Positions 11,645 through 23,169 are shown, numbered from the stretch's first letter. The stretch is 64,000 nt of DNA from Gracilaria gracilis (GCA_030374805.1 JARGSG010000122.1:1-64000); one strand, 5' to 3'. Notes: a model not told the origin generated them from the letters alone. Numbers and translations: made by a program.

Positions 11645-12672
11645 ACGATCATCCAAACCATTGTTTTATTGTCTTGTTTTGACATTGGAACAAATCTGCC
11701 TTCGGCGATTTCATATATCCAAACAGACAAACCGAGTACATACATTGATTAGATGATCTACATGTGTTGCTTGATCATGCTGTTGCTTTACCCGAGGTGA
11801 ACAAATAGCCCAACATACGCAAAGAACATGTTTGGCATTCTTCAGCGAAAAAAAGTTCACCCAACCGTGTTCTTCAGAAACATGGAAACAATTCTCTTTG
11901 GTTCAGTTGTTGTTGATGAAGTTAGCTCTCGGCAGGTCATCGCTTTTATCGTCAACACTCTCTCCGCTAAAGCCCCAGTCGACGCCGAAAGAAACGTTTG
12001 AAGCCTGTGGATGAAGTGGACAACGAGAACCGAGAGCTCTGCGACCGTGCGCAGTTGTGCTGATACCGCCGTGTGATTCGGGCGCAGCCAGCTTCAAAGC
12101 AGCGGTGAACCCAGCCGCACACTGAAAACAAAAGAAGAGGCGCTGCCCATGCTCTTCGCCTTTCGCCTTCCACGGTCGCCCATTCGGCGCAGCTCCCACT
12201 CGCCACCGCCGCCATGGCTGTGTCGCACAACAGTCGCTCACCGCCCGCCTTCACCTTCCACCTCCAACGCCCCCTTCCCCGTAAGATATCCGCGTGGCGC
12301 CATCGCGTCTCAACGCTTCGCAACACTGCGCCAGCGAAGCGTCCGTTAGCCGCTCCACGAGCGTCTGCACTCTCCTCGCGCTGCATCGTGGTACGCGAAG
12401 ATCCGCAGCAGCGAGTGACAAACTTTCACATTTTATGCCAAATTAGCAATATTTTTTGGAAACTACAAAAGATAGACTATAATATTCGATATTTGTACTT
12501 ACGTGCCGTTAGCCACCAAAGCCTTGCACACCCTCGAATACTGTCACTGGCAGTGCTTGCCAACCTCCCGCTTCCTGAACAAGAACAGTTCTCGAAACGT
12601 ACTCTCCATGGCAAGACAGCCAGAGGCGTAGTGACTGTATGTACGGGACAAGGAGACGCGGTCTTGCTTTTG
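11645..12672. other. Intergenic, with a GC-rich island
   Basis: No gene can be supported. 12150-12400 is clearly GC-rich. It holds an ATG in a strong context (GCCGCCATGG near 12213), followed after about 23 codons by CCCCGTAAGATA, which resembles a splice donor. This could be an orphan first exon, but no continuation is evident. Confidence 0.4.
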
Positions 12673-14531
12673 CTACGCTCTTGGAGTGTAGCCGAATGAT
12701 AGCGTACCGGAGCAGTCGCGCCTCCAATGAACTTGTTGCGAATCATCATCGCCTCTGCCAAAGTCTTCAATGGCCGTTGTGTCCTCAAACAACTCTTTCC
12801 ATGCCCATCGAGAGTCGACACCGCTCTCCAACCCCAGTGCCACAAGCACAATCCGAACCACGAACAGACCGCAGCCAATGCAAAGGCTGGGTGCCACCCC
12901 CATCCACGGTCTGCTGTAGTACACCAACGGAGTCTCATCGTCCTCCAAGAACGTGGAAAACCTGCCAGCTGGGAACACTCCACGTTCTCTCGCGGTTGGA
13001 AACATCACCGAACGAACCAAACCATGTAAGTACAAATCCATATGGCGACGAGCTTCTTCCAGAGTGCTATTTGGAGATTGGATCACATTCAAGTATGTCT
13101 CCCTTATATCAACACCATCAACGCGGCAAATTATACCAGCCACCAGTATCTGACCTTCTTGCCTTACAACCGTACTTTCATCGCTCAAATACCTTTCCAT
13201 GTTTTGAAAAGTCTCTCTTTCTAATTCATCTCCGCCTTTTGGAAAAGTACTCACAACTGTGACATTTGTTCTCTCTAGACGGCTCAGAAAAGCAGACTTC
13301 ATGTTCTCGACACTGCCATTATACATCCCAAAGTACATATTCCGATTTTCGTTCACAAGTCCCACTCTGTACCGCATTTCTGATGTGATCCCTCTGTATG
13401 TAACGAAGACTGCAATCGTGCTTAATTCTACGCTGATGATAATGAAGCTTTGATGTAACCCAAGTGTGTCGTTGTTCTGCCTGGCAACTAATGTCGAACA
13501 GATTTGCAAACTTGCTCTTGAAATGAACCCAGGCTTCTCAGTTAATGGATGCTGAATACACGCGTTCAAGATGGGGAAGGCGACATAATTACAGCCTCTA
13601 TCTTCAAACTCAAATACCGGAACCTCTTTGACTCGCACAGCAGACCTTGTGTTCCGATTCGTGGCCAGAAAAATAAACATAAACTCCACAGCTACAATTA
13701 ACAAGCCCATCAGAACCAATAGAACATATGTACACTTCGCACTCTCATTCAGAGATCTCCATTTCCCAATTCCTGTTTCGGATTCTTTGGATGAACTCGA
13801 GACGGCTGAGCTGCGCCTTTGGAATGGGCGGGGAGCAAGAGTAATCGGATTTGAGAACTGATTCAATATATGACTGCGGAGAACCACGTGCTTACTCACC
13901 TCCCCATTCCGGGCACGAACAATGGCCCGGAACATAATGTCGATGAACAAGACAAGCGATATGGATGTTAGTATAGCTGTGATGAGCGAAACAGTATTCT
14001 CGTTCATATTGAAGTTGAGAGGGTCATTAAACTCGTCGTCGTAAAATCCACTCACGTCCCACTGACTTCTGTCATCGAGGCCATCCACTGAACAACGTAA
14101 GGCCGCCAAAACTTGGTCGGATAACATTCTTCGCCTGAACGTCTCCGCCCAATCGGCTCGATGTAAAATGGCAAAGGCGCCCTTGTGATGAGTGCTGACT
14201 TGAACAAGCGACAAACAGGTTCGATCTCGGAAGGTAAAGGCGCACGTTCGTCAGCACGATATTGATAAAAGCTGATGACACAGTTTGCATGCTCCTTGTT
14301 TGACCAGCCTTTATATATCCTGTATCCACTCGGGAGGCTGTAGGTACTGATGATGTGGTCGACCAAAAGGCTACGTTGGTTAATGCCCAGAATATTACAT
14401 TGCGGACGTGTTGCAGAGAAGCGGCAGGTGAGAACAACCCAAAAGAATAATCTCTGAAGACAAATGTTTATTAGTGTTATACAGACGTACAGTGTTAAGG
14501 GGGACCCAAATCTTAGTTGTCTTGTTGGCAT
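12673..14531 (-). CDS. Multi-pass membrane protein, unknown function, apparently frameshifted
   Basis: The main frame (12673 to about 14259) encodes some 525 residues and has no early ATG. It has four strongly hydrophobic segments: L-I-T-A-I-L-T-S-I-S-L-V-L-F, V-L-L-V-L-M-G-L-L-I-V-A-V, S-F-I-I-I-S-V-E-L-S-T-I-A-V-F and L-F-V-V-R-I-V-L-V-A. A polar loop with several N-glycosylation-type N-x-S/T sites lies between. A second frame from an ATG at 14531 gives a signal-like hydrophobic start (L-Y-V-C-I-T-L-I-N-I-C-L) and a Cys-containing segment. It joins naturally to the main frame near 14255 if one base is shifted. I therefore see one gene of about 610 codons with a 1-nt frameshift (mutation, sequence error or an unrecognised short intron). 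I do not recognise the family. Two separate genes are the alternative. Confidence 0.6.
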
Positions 14532-15166
14532 TAATTGGATCGTATCATTCTCATATCTGTATCTGTATCATCCTAAAAGTACAAATAAACCCGCATTGAG
14601 CTGTATCTCAGAACTTTTTCCCCAACAGAAATGGTCAAGAAGCCTACGGCGCTGTCTGCAAAAAACGACCAGATCCCATTCAGGCGGATGTGTGTGAACT
14701 TGACAAATCTTAACTGTGGCAACGTTTGGGCTACTTGTGAAGGAACTCGTGCGCCCAGCACAGCCACGTGACTAAAGAAGAAGAATACATCAGTGGGTCG
14801 CGAGAGCAGCTAAGTATGAGTTATATCGACAAACGAGTGAAGATAACGGGGCACGAGACAGCTAAATTCGGGCCCGAGCCGAAGGCCAGGGACCAATTTC
14901 GCTGTCGAGTGACCCGTTATCCACGAGTTTGTGGATATAAATCGCTTATCGAACGCTGCACGTGACTCGGATATAGAGCAAACCGCCTCCCCAGTGTGGT
15001 AGCTATATCACGGTTTTTAGAGAATATCGTCATACAATGCACTGCAAACAGCGTTCTAATGCTAGTTGATATAGCGACACACTGCTGAGGCTATTTTTCT
15101 ATATTAAAACGCACGTGATGTTGGAAATTTCATTTGGAAAAGAGTATTCAAATGACCCAGATTCCT

Positions 15167-15235
15167 GGACCGCAGTGTGATAACCAAGGACCGCAGTGTG
15201 ATAACCATGGACCGCCAGGTTATCACACTCCGTCC
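15167..15235. repeat. Two direct repeats plus an inverted copy (hairpin)
   Basis: GGACCGCAGTGTGATAACCA occurs at 15167-15186 and 15188-15207, a period of 21 bp. It is followed at 15218-15235 by GGTTATCACACTCCGTCC, the reverse complement of the same word with a few changes. The second and third copies can fold into a stem of about 18 bp. It may be a protein-binding array or the end of a small transposon. Confidence 0.6.
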
Positions 15236-15494
15236 AGTTCGATAAGTTAACTTTTAACATGACCGAGTCATCTAACCTATGCACTTATCTACTGTATGAT
15301 CCCACCTCCAAGGTGTAGAGGTTGTGGTGGTGGCGGGGCGACAAGCGGCGGTAATTGAGGAGGAGCATTGTCCATATTTCCGTAAATATATTCCTCGTTT
15401 GTCTTTATTCGCTCCTCAAATGTGTGCGTGCGAGCGGTGGGTCAATCCGGTTATTGGAATCCAGTATCCGTCCAACCCTTAAATCGGCAGAAAT

Positions 15495-16350
15495 CCTTAA
15501 ATCGACAAGGCCCAAAAGGCACTGTATTGACGATTTTTGCCGTTCGGTCCAGAGCATGAAAGTGTTCGGTAGTAAACCTTTTATAACTCACCAACAAGCT
15601 TGTTTTCGCTACATACTAGAGTGTTGCCGCAAAGAGCAGAACCCTTTCTCACCTTGAAACTACTTTTTTGATAAAAAAACCACTAGGGACATCCGTAACG
15701 TATTAATCTTTGAGCCTAATGCGTAACATAGGTCTCACATGATAACAACTTAGAAGCACCTGAGAGTAAAACTTATCTGCAAAATATCTTCCTCTGGCTC
15801 TTCTCTTTGGTCCTCAAACGCATCTACATTGCAAAATGGTCTTGTATTGAGGCTATATGGGATACATTTGGATCTGAAAAAGTGACAAATCTAACAACAT
15901 TTAGAAAGTTTTGTAGTACCCGTTAGGCTTCTGTACTTAAGATACAAAACATTTACTATATCTACTACTCACTAGAAAGTAAGAGAACCAGTTATTACTA
16001 GTGAAAACTTGAGTAGAAGCGGTCAGGAGGCAGTGAGATAACACATGAAATCTAGCGAAGATTGAAACCTGGCAGTTTGCTGCAAAAAAACTGCATTTTA
16101 ATTGGATAAAAGGCTGCAAATGCCTTGTCGATTTTGGGAAACGTCGATTTCAGGGTGCTAGAGAGGGGTGATTGTTATGCAAATCTTACCAGTTCTATCC
16201 TAACATGAATACCGATATTCTCAGTAGGTCTAGCTGTTTGTTTTTCTAATAGATTAAGCTTCTAATGGGCAGAAATAGTGGTTTGGTTCCGGAGATACGG
16301 CGTTTCTACAAAAAAGTCCCAAAATTTTGGGCTGCCTTGTCGATTTAAGG
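15495..16350. mobile_element. Possible non-autonomous DNA element with 17-bp terminal inverted repeats
   Basis: CCTTAAATCGACAAGGC (15495-15511) is the exact reverse complement of 16334-16350. The match continues inward over CCCAAAA after a 2-nt gap, making about 25 bp. A partial third copy (GCCTTGTCGATTT) lies near 16123. There is no coding capacity inside. I could not recognise a target duplication, so the ends are provisional. Confidence 0.4.
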
Positions 16351-16693
16351 TATGGACATATAAGTATCCAACCGTAAGATATCGAAGCTCCGTATTGGCC
16401 GAAAGGGGTCTCGGGTTCTACAACAATCCGTGCAAGTACACGTGTACCCATCTCTGTTCTGCCATCGAGCCAAAAATGGGCATTGTGCACGGTTTCTGGA
16501 AAGAGCAAAGAACTCAACCTTACATATCTACCGTGCTGCTTGTGCGTGTAAAAGCTCACCCCCAACACCTTGGGCTACGGTGATGGTCCGCCTTGTGATT
16601 CGTTTCCATTTTCCTGTTCGACTTTTCATTGGCGAGTGCTACGAGTGCAGCTCCAAATTCCGCTTCAAAACGAACCGGTTTACGTACTATTTA

Positions 16694-16705
16694 TACCAAC
16701 GGTAC
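16694..16705. promoter_or_regulatory. TACCAACGGTAC dyad word, copy 1
   Basis: This 12-mer has the form TACC-AAC-GGTA plus C. Identical copies lie at 31845, 38975 and 39233, all outside genes. This copy is 1.0 kb upstream of the cyclin start. The dyad symmetry suggests a dimeric DNA-binding protein; function is inference. Confidence 0.4.
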
Positions 16706-16736
16706 TGTATACATAATACCAAGAGGGAAGGTTCTT

Positions 16737-16811
16737 GGGCCCCCTCCCACGACGTGTGCGTGTACCCTTGGGGTACACGTACAGTATGTACCACGTGTAC
16801 AGAGGGGGCCC
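16737..16811. repeat. Nested palindrome
   Basis: GGGCCCCCTC (16737-16746) pairs perfectly with GAGGGGGCCC (16802-16811). Inside, GTGTACCC (16760-16767) pairs with GGGTACAC (16771-16778) across a 3-nt loop. The interior is full of GTAC words. It could be a small foldback element or a regulatory site. Confidence 0.5.
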
Positions 16812-17610
16812 CATAACCTCTCGTTTTCGGTCTACTTAATTGGGGTTTTTGAATGATGCGGACGTTTAATGGAGAAGATCAGGAAAACATTCTGCGCTCA
16901 GAAGATTGCATTACGTCGGTATTACGGTGCATTGAAGTGGTGATAGTCTTGAAAAGCATTGCTTTTCTGATGGGAGCAGTGTCGCACGGTGGGACCCACT
17001 GAACGCATAGGCTAGTTACCGTACTGTGCGGACCCAAGGGCTCGGTCTGTTTCGTTTATTGCTGCCCAGTTTGTCCAAAATTGCTCAGCTTTTGGATTAG
17101 ATTACACGTATTCCAACTGGGAAAACACGCCATTGGTAAGCCATTCTATAATTGAATATATTAGAAAAGGCCGAATCCGTTCCATATCATTGGTGTACTT
17201 TCACAGGGGTGAATTGCCACTCACGTTTTTCATAATTTGGGTATTCTTGTGATATCCTACTTTGAGTACCATAGCCTAGCGATCCGGGTTTTAATTCCAA
17301 CTCTAAAAAATCCGTGGGCATTTTTCAACACTATCAGGAAATCTTCTCAATTTATTTGAAAACGCAAAAAAACAGCGATAAAAAACAGCGTTACGAACAC
17401 GATGAATAATCGATGCACATTCGTACATAGGCACCCGAAGAAGCGTCTACTAAACCGTTTGTTATGTGCAACTTGTTTCCTTGTACGGTAGCATTTCTTT
17501 CTCACGCAGTCATTTTCCTTTTTGAGTTCTGGCACTTCTTTTGGAATGTTCGTCTATTGCACCAGAAAAACTTATACTAAGCCTCTATCGCTATGGCAAA
17601 GTCTGATGAA

Positions 17611-17617
17611 TATATAA
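17611..17617 (+). promoter_or_regulatory. TATA box of the cyclin gene
   Basis: TATATAA lies 97 bp upstream of the cyclin ATG at 17708. The intervening sequence is pyrimidine-rich, which suits a short 5' leader. Confidence 0.5.
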
Positions 17618-17707
17618 GCAAGTGGCCTCCTCGTCTGTTGCCTTTGCTTAGATCTACTCGATAGCATTTTGTGATTTTTATTTCTGAGAGACACATTCTG
17701 ATTTAAT

Positions 17708-18418
17708 ATGGATCAACGGAATAATTTCGAAAGAATGGCAAGTCGCCGTCGCTCATCCGGCCCGGCATTATTCAGCAGTACCGTTCATATTCCTGGCCCC
17801 AGGGCAGAAACTGTCATGCGCGAGAGGAGGACCCGCCTTACAACGAGTAAATTGTTCAAGAGCACTTTGGATTGCTACCTGACGATGGTGATTCAACGCA
17901 GCGAGAGCTTGCCATTGGCTCAGAATCACAATGAAATAGGGTGCTTGGAGGACGCTCCTCCTCCTCCTCCGGAGCAGTCTTTCTTCTACTCGTCCGAATT
18001 GCCGAGCATCACACCTGTGGAATATCTTCATCACCTGTCACAATTCGGCAATTTTTCTAATTCTGCGTACATCTTAGCATTTTATTATATTCGAAAACTC
18101 ACAAATCTAGGACTGCAAGGTCTCAGACCCAATTCCTACAGTATTCACCGAATGCTGCTCGCTGCCATTATGTTGGCGGTCAAGTTCGTAGAAGATCATC
18201 ACTTCAACAACACGCACTTTGCACAGCTGGGGGGTGTGGATGTGGACGAGATTAGCTTGTTAGAAACGGAGATGCTCAGCTTGTTGCAGTATGATCTCTT
18301 TGTGAGTGCTGAACAATATGCGGCCTTTGAACGATTTATGGTGGGGGAGGTTCTCTCCTGCAACGATTTACAGTTCTTCGCGCTACAAGACAAGCTTCGG
18401 GATTTTGTCTTCTTTTAA
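17708..18418 (+). CDS. Cyclin of the PHO80 / U(P)-type family
   Basis: The 236-residue product has a single cyclin box at about residues 100-215. Diagnostic stretches are S-I-T-P-V-E-Y-L-H-H-L, A-Y-I-L-A-F-Y-Y-I-R-K-L, H-R-M-L-L-A-A-I-M-L-A-V-K-F and E-I-S-L-L-E-T-E-M-L-S-L-L-Q-Y-D-L-F. These match Pfam PHO80-like cyclins, which bind a CDK of the Pho85/CDKA type. In yeast they control phosphate response and in plants (CYCU/CYCP) they link nutrients to division. The N-terminal 75 residues are basic and Ser-rich with no clear domain. I chose ATG 17708 because a TATA box lies about 95 bp upstream and no earlier in-frame ATG is needed. The gene is intronless. Which CDK it binds cannot be told from sequence. 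Confidence 0.85.
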   Translation: MDQRNNFERMASRRRSSGPALFSSTVHIPGPRAETVMRERRTRLTTSKLFKSTLDCYLTMVIQRSESLPLAQNHNEIGCLEDAPPPPPEQSFFYSSELPSITPVEYLHHLSQFGNFSNSAYILAFYYIRKLTNLGLQGLRPNSYSIHRMLLAAIMLAVKFVEDHHFNNTHFAQLGGVDVDEISLLETEMLSLLQYDLFVSAEQYAAFERFMVGEVLSCNDLQFFALQDKLRDFVFF

Positions 18419-19041
18419 TGGACCAAGTGTACATGGGTTCTCTTTCTTCCAGGTGCGTTCGCCAGATATGATAAAAAGAAATCAGGTGTTCTTGGTCTGT
18501 CCGGCGAGGGCAATTTATCGCATTCCCAATGACCCCCTTGGAGTTTAACAAGTGTTCTTCTCCAAAGTCATAATTAAACAACCGAAATTCGTCGATGGAA
18601 ACCAAGTTTACATATTTATGGACGCTGGAATAGAAAGTAGTCAATAGCTAAATGTTTTAAAACCTTTTGAGATACGACAAGAAACCAACTGTACAGCTGT
18701 TTTGCACATTTTCTACATTGCGCCAACAATGTGAAGCCCACTTACGCTACGGTCATCGTCACTCCTCGAAGGAGCTTCTCCCTCCAACCAATTGTATTCC
18801 CTTTCTACAGTCTTACGCAATCAGACAGCGTCATCTGCCTTCCGGCGGAAAAAAGACGTCTGCATCCAACTCGGATTAGATCTCTGTTGCTCACCACCAC
18901 ATCATGGAGCCTAAAAATCGTTCCGAGACATCACATGCTTGACAAAACCGCCATCTTCTTCCTCCAACCGCCGTTGTTTCTTGGAAAACGCTTGCAGAAT
19001 CGTCTCCATAGCGCCAATCGTTCTTGTTTGAATCTCAGATC
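18419..19041. other. Intergenic, cyclin to receptor gene
   Basis: No gene can be supported. Short open frames occur on both strands, but none has recognisable features. The 5' leader and promoter of the receptor gene at 19042 are probably here. Confidence 0.5.
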
Positions 19042-20876
19042 ATGTGGGTAGAACACTTGTGCCTTTTTCTTCTCGTGTCCGTCACACTGCATGCCGTTTC
19101 TGGTCTCAAGAATGAACTATCGGGGTACCCACCTCTACGCTGCTGCTATATGGATGATCCTCCTATCAGCTTCCACAGCGGGCACAATCACTGGAGCGTA
19201 CGTTACGCTGCGTTCGTTAGCCGTTTTCTGCAGCAGTCGTTGGAAAAGAGTTACTAACGCAACTGGTTTTTGTCTTCACTAAAACTCTTCAGAATGGCCT
19301 GGAGGGTGTCCTCAAAGATCATCTACTTCAACATCAATCTTATCTGAACTGGACATGCTCAACCAATGGACCTTTCCAACAAACAGAAGACTTCAATAAT
19401 TTCGTGTTCTCCATGTACAAATGCACGAACAAATCATCTAGAAATATCATTGACTCACCCGATTGCAAGTGTGATATCGGCATAGGGGGTTGGTTCCAGA
19501 CACCGGATCGCTTTAGAAAAGTGGATTTCTTGCCACCGTTTGCCTATGATCAATATGTGGCTTTCACGCACGTCTCTGAAGCTACTGTCTCCGGGAGAGT
19601 GTGGTTCTTCCTCCAGACCTTTGACGGAAAGGTCTGGGGTTGCATTATGGCTTTGTTCGGTATTTTCTCGTTTTTAAAGGTTTTGGACATTCAATTCGCT
19701 GTGCCCGCGCAATATACCCCACCGCCAGAGAATTATAATGGATTTCAACGATACATCTATCATCTCACGAGGACTAGACCGCTGTATCGATTGAGAAACG
19801 CTTGTCAAAGTACACGTAAGTCCTCGCTTTTCGTCTTTCAAAAGTTTGGAGTACATTACTGACCCTTGCTTTCTTCTTCCCGAAGTGATGAGAATGCTAA
19901 TGCTCTCCGACGAGCCCGTCGTTGAAAATGGTAATTCTATGCGCCAATGGTTCCTGAACTTAATTCTGAGCGCGTGTTCTCTCTTTCTGGTATTATCATA
20001 TGAGTCAAGTATGACGTACGTGTCCCGGGATCATCATTCGTATTAAATTCTTACGGCTACAGACGTTTGAGGTTCAGGCATTGACCATTTCTTTTTTTCA
20101 TTCCAAGAGCATTTCTGGTACAAGAATCTATCGAAGCTAAGTATCAATCTGCCGCTGATCTTCTGAATTGTCGCATTGACCCCTCGGAAATATGTGTCCT
20201 TAGAGGAGGTGCTCTTGAGCCCTATTGGAAGGACTCTATTGCCAATGAGTACGTTCAACATTCCCTTTTCGTTGGGCAACAAGCATCTGACCGACTCTTT
20301 TCTCTTAACTTGCTTTATCGCAGCGAGTGCCATTTTCAGAACCCGCCGCATTATTTTAATTCATACAAGACTCTCTTTCAAGCGGTTGAAGATGGGCAAT
20401 GCAAGTATGGTGTTGTCACCAAATCCGCTATCACATCCGCAATTCGCGAAAAGTACTGCGGCCATTTCGTAATTGTGGGAAAGCCAATGTCGGGCACGGG
20501 TGGTGGTCTTTCAATGGTGCTTCCCAAAGGTAGCAACCTGACAGAGATAATGAGCTTGGCCACGCTGGAGATGATGAGAAGTCAGACTACCTCATATCTC
20601 ATGCAGTACTTCAACAATCTACCGCAGTGCGATGCGGATGTGTACACTACTCTCAGCTTCGACAAGCTTCAAATGTTTTTCAAAATTGCTTTTTCTCTCC
20701 TAGCGATTATGTTTTTGGTGATGGTGCTGATTCCTCAGCGAGCTTTGACACATCAAAGAAGTGAAGAGGTGCCGATTGACCACGAAGAGCACCCTGTGGG
20801 TGAAGCCAAGTCACGGTGTTCAAAATCCTTGAGCTCCTCCTCAACAGAACACAGCAGCAACGATTCGTTGGTTTGA
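19042..20876 (+). CDS. Ionotropic glutamate receptor-like ligand-gated channel (4 exons)
   Basis: I model exons 19042-19197, 19293-19815, 19886-20015 and 20108-20876. The introns are 95, 70 and 92 nt, all GT-AG and phase-consistent; intron 1 has a TTACTAAC branch site and a pyrimidine-rich CAG acceptor. The 525-residue product has a signal peptide (1-21) and ligand-binding half S1. M1 is at about 166-186, followed by a short pore loop. M3 ends in S-Y-E-S-S-M-T-A-F-L (264-273), the counterpart of the receptor SYTANLAAFL gate. Half S2 contains S-M-V-L-P-K-G-S-N-L-T-E and precedes M4 (about 461-479) and a Ser-rich cytoplasmic tail. The large amino-terminal domain of animal and plant receptors is absent, as in prokaryotic GluR0-type channels. 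It should act at the plasma membrane as an amino-acid or small-molecule gated cation channel. Ligand and ion selectivity cannot be read safely. It converges on the amine oxidase, 340 bp away. Confidence 0.8.
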
Positions 20877-21215
20877 TTTAACGTTGTTGGTTTCGAGTGT
20901 ACGTGATCAGCAGGGTTGGATGCGCTCGAATAACAAAAACAAAATGATTACTTCGATTGCCGATTGTCCCAGGAACATTTGCGACCTTGGAGTGCGAAGC
21001 GTTACCACAACATGCAACACATAGATAATTGCTCAAGTAAAACGAGAATACGAAACACAAGAGATATTTACAATCTTTCACAACTCGAAAGCATGCAACT
21101 ATTTCCAGGTGCCTGTCGGTGTGTGTTGTTGGGAACGCAAACAGACGGTAGAAATGTGATCGGAGGCAATGTCCTTTCTTCGCAATTCAAAACGCGCACG
21201 CTGCACCCCTCACCC

Positions 21216-23169
21216 TCAGTTGAACTTGCGGATCACCGACTCGTGGAATTCTTCGTCCAGCCACTCCGGCTTGTCCACTCCGTACGCATGAAACAGAGTT
21301 CGTTCCGCGCTTCTCAACGAGCCTTCGGCCCACCCATATACATCTCCCCACGCCTCATTCACCAACGAGATGTCCAACTCCTTCACCGGTTTCGTGTACA
21401 TCTCGAACACATTCTCCCCCTCCGCCCTGCCGGCGCCCCTCTCCGAGTGCACACCCACCAAACTCCAGTCGCCCACCACACAGCCGCTAGCATTCGCGAT
21501 CGCTTTGCCCACGTCCATACCGAACGACTCGAATGTGGATGCATGCGCTCTTCGCAACTGCTTGTGAATCGTGTCGTAGTGCATTTGTTCATGTGCCGTC
21601 ATCTTGTCCTTCAGCAGCACCCGAATAGCGTCTGAATTCGTGAGCGGTGAGTATGGCTTGTCGTTAAACATTCGCACTGTTATAGCAGATCCCCCTCCAG
21701 TGGTATCTCCGGCAATGTACGAGACAAGCATAGCGCCCTTACATTTCATCCCATTGGCGTTTTGGTCACAAACGAAATCCCCATCATGATACCGTGCTTG
21801 AAACATGCTCTCATCGGCCGTTCGCACGATCCCTGTTGTTGCATTCAGCTTGGTTATCCACCATGCATCCTCCCAAAAGCAATACGTCTTGGCGTATGGT
21901 GATGATATCACTCGTTCTACCGCCCTTCGGAATGTTTCGGACGCGCTTTTGAGAGGTTCCGAGTTCAATCCCAGCGCATTGAGATCCGGTTTTCCGATAT
22001 TCAACACCATCTTGCTCACATCCAGCGGCTCGCCATTCAAAAATGACAACCTCAATTTGCGAGGCGAATCCGTTTCCTCCACACGATCAATTCCAGTAAC
22101 CTTCTTGCCGAAAAACACACGCACCCCGCGCGCCTTTATCTGCTCCAACATTTTCTCGATAACGGTCACCATTCCAAAGCGTCTCAACCTTCCATCACGT
22201 GGTTCAACCGGTACAAACAACCCAGGAGTCCCTTTCAGAGGTGCCTTTCTCAACGCCGCCGAACGAACAACGCTTTGTACCAGTCTCTCTATGTTACTGT
22301 GAAGAAACACTCCGGTACCCGATCCACCGCGATCAACGATCAAACGAAGTTCTTCAGTAGTAAAACCTTCTGCAACCGCTACTTGCCATAATGTTAAATC
22401 GCGATATGACACGCTCTTATACGACCCGTTTCGCAAAGACGCAATGATCTCGTCAGCAAGCCGCATAGCTTTTGTATAATTGGCCTCCGCCACCAGGTCT
22501 AGATAGCGTCGCAGTTCGGGGATTACGGAGGCTGGACCAAGCAGCAGCGAGAAGAATGATCGCGGAGACGTGCGTTCGGAGGCAATGTTCCATTGGAATT
22601 GTGGCTCAATGTTATAGGGGATATCAGATGTGTAGTTCTCAAACGCGGTCTCGGAATCTGTGCCGGTTGGAGTGAAGCCGAACACCTTTCCTCGCGCCGT
22701 GAGAATCTTGCGCTGGGCGGAAATGCAATGCTCGGGGTTGACATTGAGCGGGTCGAAGTAACAACTGGATGGGATTTTGAGCACGTCCTCTGTGAGAAGA
22801 CGCACGAGTGGATGCAACTCTCGACTGAATCTACATGTGACACAAACAAACAGAACAACAGGCACTTGGTCAGCAAAGTTATTGTGAGAAAGGAGATGCG
22901 AGCATATCTACTTACCGGTAGGCACCAAGATCGATCGTGAAGCCTTCATAGCCGGGGACGGCATTTCTGACGGTAGCGATACGTCCACCTGGTCGTTGTT
23001 TGGCCTCGAAGATGCAGATTTGATTGGGAAGGATAGTGTGCGTGTCAACAGTTAGTCGCCAAGCGGTGTATACACCGCCGATCCCAGCGCCGACAATGGC
23101 CACAACGCAATCTGATGGAGTAGAGCTCGAGGCGAGCGTCGCAACGAAAACAACGAACGAACGAGGCCT
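21216..23169 (-). CDS. FAD-dependent amine oxidase, probably secreted; start codon missing
   Basis: Two exons, 23169-22916 and 22830-21216, flank an 85-nt GTAAGT...TAG intron; the split codon gives G-A-Y-R-F-S-R. The product has an N-terminal dinucleotide fold, V-V-A-I-V-G-A-G-I-G-G, with E-A-K-Q-R-P-G-G-R-I after it. Near the C terminus is the FAD-contact motif Y-G-W-A-E-G-S-L-R-S-A-E. This is the flavin amine oxidase / L-amino-acid oxidase family, which oxidises amines or amino acids and makes H2O2. The frame upstream of the Rossmann motif encodes a hydrophobic stretch (F-V-V-F-V-A-T-L-A-S-S-S) like a signal peptide. It then reaches TAA at 23172-23170 with no ATG. The 3' end of a LINE lies within 30 bp of that point, so the insertion probably removed or displaced the first codons. 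A missed 5' exon is the alternative. The catalytic half looks intact. Confidence 0.8.

Larger units (their letters stand above)
14532..17707. other. Intergenic region rich in short repeats and palindromes
   Basis: No gene can be supported over about 3.2 kb; the frames present are short and of random composition. The region contains a 21-bp direct-repeat hairpin (15167-15235), a probable non-autonomous element bounded by 17-bp inverted repeats (15495-16350), one copy of the TACCAACGGTAC word (16694) and a nested palindrome (16737-16811). All are listed separately. Confidence 0.6.

Noticed and set aside
12214-12699. A + strand frame beginning at a strong ATG in a GC-rich island
   Set aside because: Only the first 23 codons look coding, and no downstream exon could be found. 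It is noted as a possible orphan exon but not called.
16254-16583. Overlapping frames of about 100 codons on both strands
   Set aside because: No signal peptide, domain or bias; they partly overlap the end of the inverted-repeat element.
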